From Arachnopeziza araneosa (Eukaryota > Ascomycota > Leotiomycetes > Helotiales > Arachnopezizaceae): a stretch of 64,000 nt of DNA. This document shows, in pieces, positions 59,933 through 64,000 of this stretch (the first letter of the stretch is position 1; each line of letters starts with the position of its first letter). Made by a program: the position numbers and the translations under genes. The notes beneath the pieces are model-generated. The model had not been told where the DNA came from. It worked only from the letters and a program-made list of their open reading frames with translations, and did not search any database. The DNA lies in NCBI GenBank assembly GCA_003988855.1, contig QYAI01000036.1, forward strand, positions 124,001 through 188,000. The letters are read 5' to 3'.

Positions 59933-61493
59933 CTTGAATAAAGAAAGGATTAAAAAAAGAGAGAACCGGCTCGAAGAAGAAAAGAATGAGGGCCTGCCTT
60001 GAGGTGACAGAAGTCGAGCACACGGCGATGGAAAACTAAATCAACGATGATTTGACATTTCGACACGAACTGTGAGGAAGTGACAGGATAATAACGAGCA
60101 GCCACGCAGTGTGCATCCTCTGAAACCCGTTGCCCTATGCAGCGCGGCAATCAATCATTCAGATCATCCCCCCGTGTTTGGGGCAGCTCGTGGAGGCCAA
60201 GCAAAGCTCCAGCTGCGACAGACGGTTCCTCGGGACGGGAACTGGGCCCAAGGTCGGACCCCATTCCCAGAATGCGCCTTGACATCAGCAAGTGTGGCGT
60301 TGGGGAGTAGCAGTGGAAAACAGATGAAACCGAGAAGTCGGTTTGAAGGTGCTGAAAGGCGTAAGCCTGTCGCTCGCTAACGTTTCAGCGCGCGCTGCAG
60401 GAGTCTGTGCCCATAATGCTCCCGACTTCCGACCGTGATCATCAATGATTCCTCACCCTCACTATCTCGCAGAGAACGAGCGAGTATTCTTAGCATCTTC
60501 CTCTCATGTCTTCACTGATACATCGAATGATTGCACCATGCACTCGTTATCTTGAGTCTCACCAGAGTCAGCCCACCTCTAAACACCCGGATGATTTTCC
60601 AGCTTGCGTCTGCAAAATCTCCGACACTCCATCCTAATCCCGTCGACTTCTAACGGAATGGGTTTGTTTTTCTGTGCCGTCCTGGATAAATGCGCTATCC
60701 AGTGTTTCCTACTGAGTCGAGTCCTTAAAACTTTGGCAGCAGTCGTTCCACCTGGCGACACAGGGCTTTCATGGAGATACAAATCTACCAAAAACCCTCT
60801 ACGGTTCAATCGCGGTTTGATTCTTCTTGTTTGAAGTTTTTTCGTAACCGAGTGTTCTACTCATCAGCTATTTGTGCTCTGTCCAAGTAGAAGCAAGCTC
60901 TCAACTTAACCCGAAATATTCTCCTGTGCTACGGAAACGCCTGAAAACTCGGAGATTTAATATTTCCGGCTTGTAAGGCCTCTGAAACCTAGAACTTGGT
61001 TGTTTTTGTTGAAAAAAATGAAGAAGGAAAGTAGAATTTGGTCACTGCATCGACTGCTAGTCCAACATTCCAGAAATCACACGCAGCTCATAATGGCGTA
61101 AGATTTTCTCATGTTCCGGTACATCTGCCCTCGACTCCAATGACGAATTTCAGAAGTTTTTGTTTCAACTCAATGTTTATTCAAAGCTTCGCTTCGAGGG
61201 CTTGGGGGTTTGGGATGAGACAGACAGAGCATGGATCAAGAGAAGAACGGCCTACTGAGCCCTACTACTCCGACCAGAACATGATGAGATGAACATAAAA
61301 CCCTCAGAGTGTTTGAGACACCATTTGTTTAAAATAGGTGACAGGGCTTAGTGTCTACCGTCACTCGTCGCTTGACGTAGTGTGGACCGATCCAGACAAA
61401 CTTATAAGTTGATACTTGCTTAAGATGTGAGAGATAATGAGAGAATTAACAAGGCATCGATGGTAAAAAAAAACCCCCCTTCCCCTCTGCATC
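59933..61493. other. Intergenic region
   Basis: 1.5 kb without a supported gene. ORFs 60111-60380, 60579-60834 (both strands) and 61038-61292 overlap each other and have no domain. Confidence 0.5.
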
Positions 61494-61880
61494 TCAAATA
61501 GTTTGAAAATTGAGGAAACGATAATCAAGGAATGCGAGGTGGAAGAAATATAAAAAGTGTGAACTCATAAATGTGTCGAGGCGACCAGAGACAGTGATCG
61601 AGACGAGGAAAACTTTTGGCTGGGGATGAGAAGAGGACGTTGTTGATGAAGCACCCTCACTCCCACAAGCTTGCGATCCGGCCAGCATCGCTCCAAGTAC
61701 TCCTCCCAGCCAGGTGATTCCAGACCACCCACGCTCACACCCGCCACCGGTCGACGGCTGCGCATCAAACTCCACCTCCGCCGCTAGCCTCTGCTGTACC
61801 GTGGTAACCAGCCTCAAGATAACAGCAACCCCCATCCCAAACAATACAACCCTCCCGCCTCTCCTCTCCCCACTTCTCAT
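61494..61880 (-). CDS. Possible small membrane protein
   Basis: A 128-residue frame, MRSGERRGGRVVLFGMG, with a hydrophobic stretch (VVLFGMGVAVILRLVTTV) followed by QRLAAEVEFDAQPSTGGG and a second hydrophobic stretch (ITWLGGVLGAMLAGSQAC). The frame stays open upstream through WYVSCGIRGGISRVF, so an unseen 5' exon is possible. The end is poorly defined, since residues after about 95 look like read-through of a splice site or of the 3' region. No family is recognised. Included because the two hydrophobic segments and the regular composition look protein-like. Confidence 0.3.
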   Translation of the reverse strand: MRSGERRGGRVVLFGMGVAVILRLVTTVQQRLAAEVEFDAQPSTGGGCERGWSGITWLGGVLGAMLAGSQACGSEGASSTTSSSHPQPKVFLVSITVSGRLDTFMSSHFLYFFHLAFLDYRFLNFQTI

Positions 61881-62321
61881 AAATACTCGTGATATACCGC
61901 CTCTGATGCCGCAAGAAACATACCATGCCTAACTCTTCCGATTGCATTTACTTCAGAGCAATGAAGTAGGGAAAGATTGACATTAGAATTAGAACTCTTC
62001 ATTAGCGGCGACGAGCGGAGGTACCTAGCTAGCGACGAAGACTCAGAAAAAGAAAAGTTATTAATTTGATTCGAAACCACCAATTATTTCCAGTATCAGA
62101 GATAACGAGAGAAAGAGAGGAAACAAACTCATTTTGGTATGCCGTGATTTATGCCAACTCGCTCCACGCAATCAGAACCAAATGGAAAGACCAACAATAT
62201 CATACGCGCAATTGGTATAAGGCCCCATTCTTCACAAATCGCAATTGCTCCCTGTACAAAATGTCCAAGTCTCTGTCTATTTCCCGCTACCCGCTCTTTA
62301 TGATCATGCTGCAGACTTCGC
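61881..62321. other. Intergenic region downstream of AspRS-DUF2156 gene
   Basis: 440 bp; no supported gene or repeat. Confidence 0.5.
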
Positions 62322-64000
62322 TCAACCTTCTTCTTTCAAGAAGCCCATGATCGCTGAAATTCCACCTGCTCCTAACCCACCACGTGGGTAGCACACATAG
62401 ACAGGATCATTTCTGACACCCATCTTCTCTCTAAATTCTGACTTGTTGGTAAGTTTGAATTGCCGGTTGATACCTTCATATGCTTTCTTCAAAGCCCTGA
62501 CCCTTGTCTTCCCAAGATTACGGCCACCTTGCATAGTAGGCATAGCCCCTGTGCCAAAAGTAACTTGTTTGGCTTCTGGATCCGCCGCGGCGATCCCTTT
62601 CATTGCGTAAAGAATCAAACTCTCGATAGTACCAGATGGTGCGTTGGGAAACTCCAGAGAAAACTTGATCTGATAACCATTCACTGGGCTCAGCTGGTGC
62701 AAGACCACAATCGCATGGATTGTTCCATCACTTGTTTGACTGTAGAAGTATCTTCTATGCTCCTCGTCAATCCAAGGTCTAATCTGAGTGAGATGTACTT
62801 GGGTTCCCTTTCTTCCCTTATGCCAATCTTGAATTCTAGCATCGATCTTTTGCTTCAGCTCGTCGGGAACTGACTCATTGAATGGGATCGTATTTTCCTT
62901 CACACCTTCGCTTTCAGCGTGACGAAGTTTGCGCGCGAGATCTTTGTCTTTGGCTGCAGGATTGTTGTTTCGAGGATCGCAACGCTCTTCGGCAATACAG
63001 GCAAGAGTTCGCCATGAAAATTTCTCGCCAAGGTATTCTTCAATTCCATCACCAACAATCATCCATAGAGGCTTCATGTTTTTATATTCGTCCTTCAGGA
63101 ACTGCAGATATGCACTGACAATTTGGTGATATTGTGACTTGTCACAGAGGGGTTCGCCAACTGCAATTGCAAAGTTATTGTGGATCACATAACCTTGTGC
63201 TGCACCGGTGGAAGGATGACGGTATACATGGTACCGGTCGTCCAACCAAGATGTATTTGCTGCATCACCATAATTGGCAATCAGTTTCTCCAAGGGTTGG
63301 AGGCGCTCCACCTCACTCTTGCCAAGATACTGCTCAGAGAACTCGGGGTGCTCCCATGGTGGATTGACAGTTGAGGCATCTTCATGGCGGAGAGCCAGAG
63401 TTGGTGGTTTCGCCGGGAGCGATTTAGGGTCACGAGGGAACAGAGAAGCCAGTCGGATGTTACCCAGATTTAGGAAGAGGAATGTCAGGCGTTCAAGACC
63501 AATACCACATCCTGCGTGAGGTGGTGCACCCCAACGGAATCCTTCGATATACTCTGGCATTGATTCAGGCTTGACGCCTAATTCTTTCATTCTCTTTTCC
63601 AAAAATTTGGCATCGTGAATACGTTGGCCTCCGCTCAAGATTTCTTGTCCACGCATGAAAATGTCGAAAGAATTGGTGATCCGCTTGTCAGTTGGATCAG
63701 GCATGGTGTAGAAAGGTCGTGCTGAAGCCGGGAATTTGTCTAGAATGTAATAGTCCGTCTTGTATTTCTCCTTGACCAATGCACCCAGTCGTTTCTCTCC
63801 GGCAGTAGGAAGATCCTCATACTCATTAGCAGGATTACCATCATCATCCACCCAACCGTCATCTTTGAGCATTTGCACTCCTTCCGAGAATGGAATTCGG
63901 GGTGTTACTTCCAGCCACTGAACCTTTTCATGAGGGTAAAAATGTGAGATCAAATCAATTTCCGTTTGGTATCGATCATAAATCCCTTGCCACAAGTTCT
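62322..64000 (-). CDS. erdS: AspRS-DUF2156 fusion, ergosteryl-3beta-O-L-aspartate synthase type (5' part outside window)
   Basis: Frame open from the window edge to TAA at 62322; about 559 residues visible, without introns. The first about 210 residues are the C-terminal part of a class-IIb aspartyl-tRNA synthetase: VTPRIPFSEGVQML, FYTMPDPTDKRITNSFDIFM, GQEILSGGQRIHD and the motif-3 block GFRWGAPPHAGCGIGLERL then NIRLASLFPRDP. Instead of ending there, as AspRS does, the frame runs on into a DUF2156 (GNAT-like) domain: SWLDDRYHVYRHPSTGAAQGYV, NFAIAVGEPLCDKSQY, KPLWMIVGDGIEEYL, FSWRTLACIAEER and IRPWIDEEHRRYFYS. Fusions of this kind in filamentous fungi (ErdS) use Asp-tRNA made by the synthetase half to esterify ergosterol with aspartate. 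The anticodon-binding OB fold should lie beyond 64000. Confidence 0.9.
   Translation of the reverse strand, partial: NLWQGIYDRYQTEIDLISHFYPHEKVQWLEVTPRIPFSEGVQMLKDDGWVDDDGNPANEYEDLPTAGEKRLGALVKEKYKTDYYILDKFPASARPFYTMPDPTDKRITNSFDIFMRGQEILSGGQRIHDAKFLEKRMKELGVKPESMPEYIEGFRWGAPPHAGCGIGLERLTFLFLNLGNIRLASLFPRDPKSLPAKPPTLALRHEDASTVNPPWEHPEFSEQYLGKSEVERLQPLEKLIANYGDAANTSWLDDRYHVYRHPSTGAAQGYVIHNNFAIAVGEPLCDKSQYHQIVSAYLQFLKDEYKNMKPLWMIVGDGIEEYLGEKFSWRTLACIAEERCDPRNNNPAAKDKDLARKLRHAESEGVKENTIPFNESVPDELKQKIDARIQDWHKGRKGTQVHLTQIRPWIDEEHRRYFYSQTSDGTIHAIVVLHQLSPVNGYQIKFSLEFPNAPSGTIESLILYAMKGIAAADPEAKQVTFGTGAMPTMQGGRNLGKTRVRALKKAYEGINRQFKLTNKSEFREKMGVRNDPVYVCYPRGGLGAGGISAIMGFLKEEG

Overview
This is a 64 kb piece of nuclear DNA from a filamentous ascomycete (Pezizomycotina). 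The evidence is intron-rich genes with short introns (about 40-80 nt, GT...AG with CTNAC-like branch sites), Zn2Cys6 and NACHT-C2H2 proteins, GEgh16 and DUF1996 secreted proteins, and a cohesin SA subunit, POT1 and importin alpha of filamentous-fungal type. A Leotiomycete (Helotiales-like) origin is my best guess, but it is an inference. No bacterial operon features, rRNA, tRNA or CRISPR arrays were recognised.

Layout. 0-9 kb is accessory: the 5' part of a type-B carboxylesterase, a sugar transporter broken by several stops and frameshifts, an intact XlnR/AraR-like Zn2Cys6 regulator and a secreted DUF1996 protein. 9-16.5 kb is gene-poor apart from a TRI12-type MFS efflux transporter (11.8-13.9 kb). 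It carries a GC-rich island, a 9-nt microsatellite and, at 14.2-15.8 kb, four diverged copies of a short element with strikingly conserved internal spacing. 16.5-24.5 kb holds a RAD5/HLTF-like SNF2 ATPase and a large NACHT-C2H2 STAND (NLR-like) protein, both on the minus strand. 25-26 kb has a GEgh16-type secreted protein. 27.9-32.7 kb has a divergent pair: urease accessory UreD and the cohesin subunit Scc3/Psc3. 32.7-45.9 kb is sparse, with a small conserved-looking protein, a Kex2-site small secreted protein, a small hydrophilic ORF and a Rax1-like RGS membrane protein. 45.9-64 kb is a denser housekeeping block: Mkt1-like XPG-fold protein, 2OG-Fe(II) oxygenase, importin alpha, telomere protein POT1, NmrA-like dehydrogenase, a Ser/Pro-repeat membrane protein, and the 3' part of an AspRS-DUF2156 fusion (ergosteryl-aspartate synthase type).

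How genes relate. The esterase, transporter relic and XlnR-like regulator look like a decayed carbohydrate-use neighbourhood. Three divergent pairs share short upstream regions (UreD/Scc3, Mkt1/2OG oxygenase, importin alpha/POT1). The secreted proteins (DUF1996, GEgh16, small Cys protein) and the NLR-like protein fit a plant- or microbe-interacting fungus, but the window alone does not prove a lifestyle. All exon coordinates are my own hand splicing, checked for frame consistency; no computation or database search was run.
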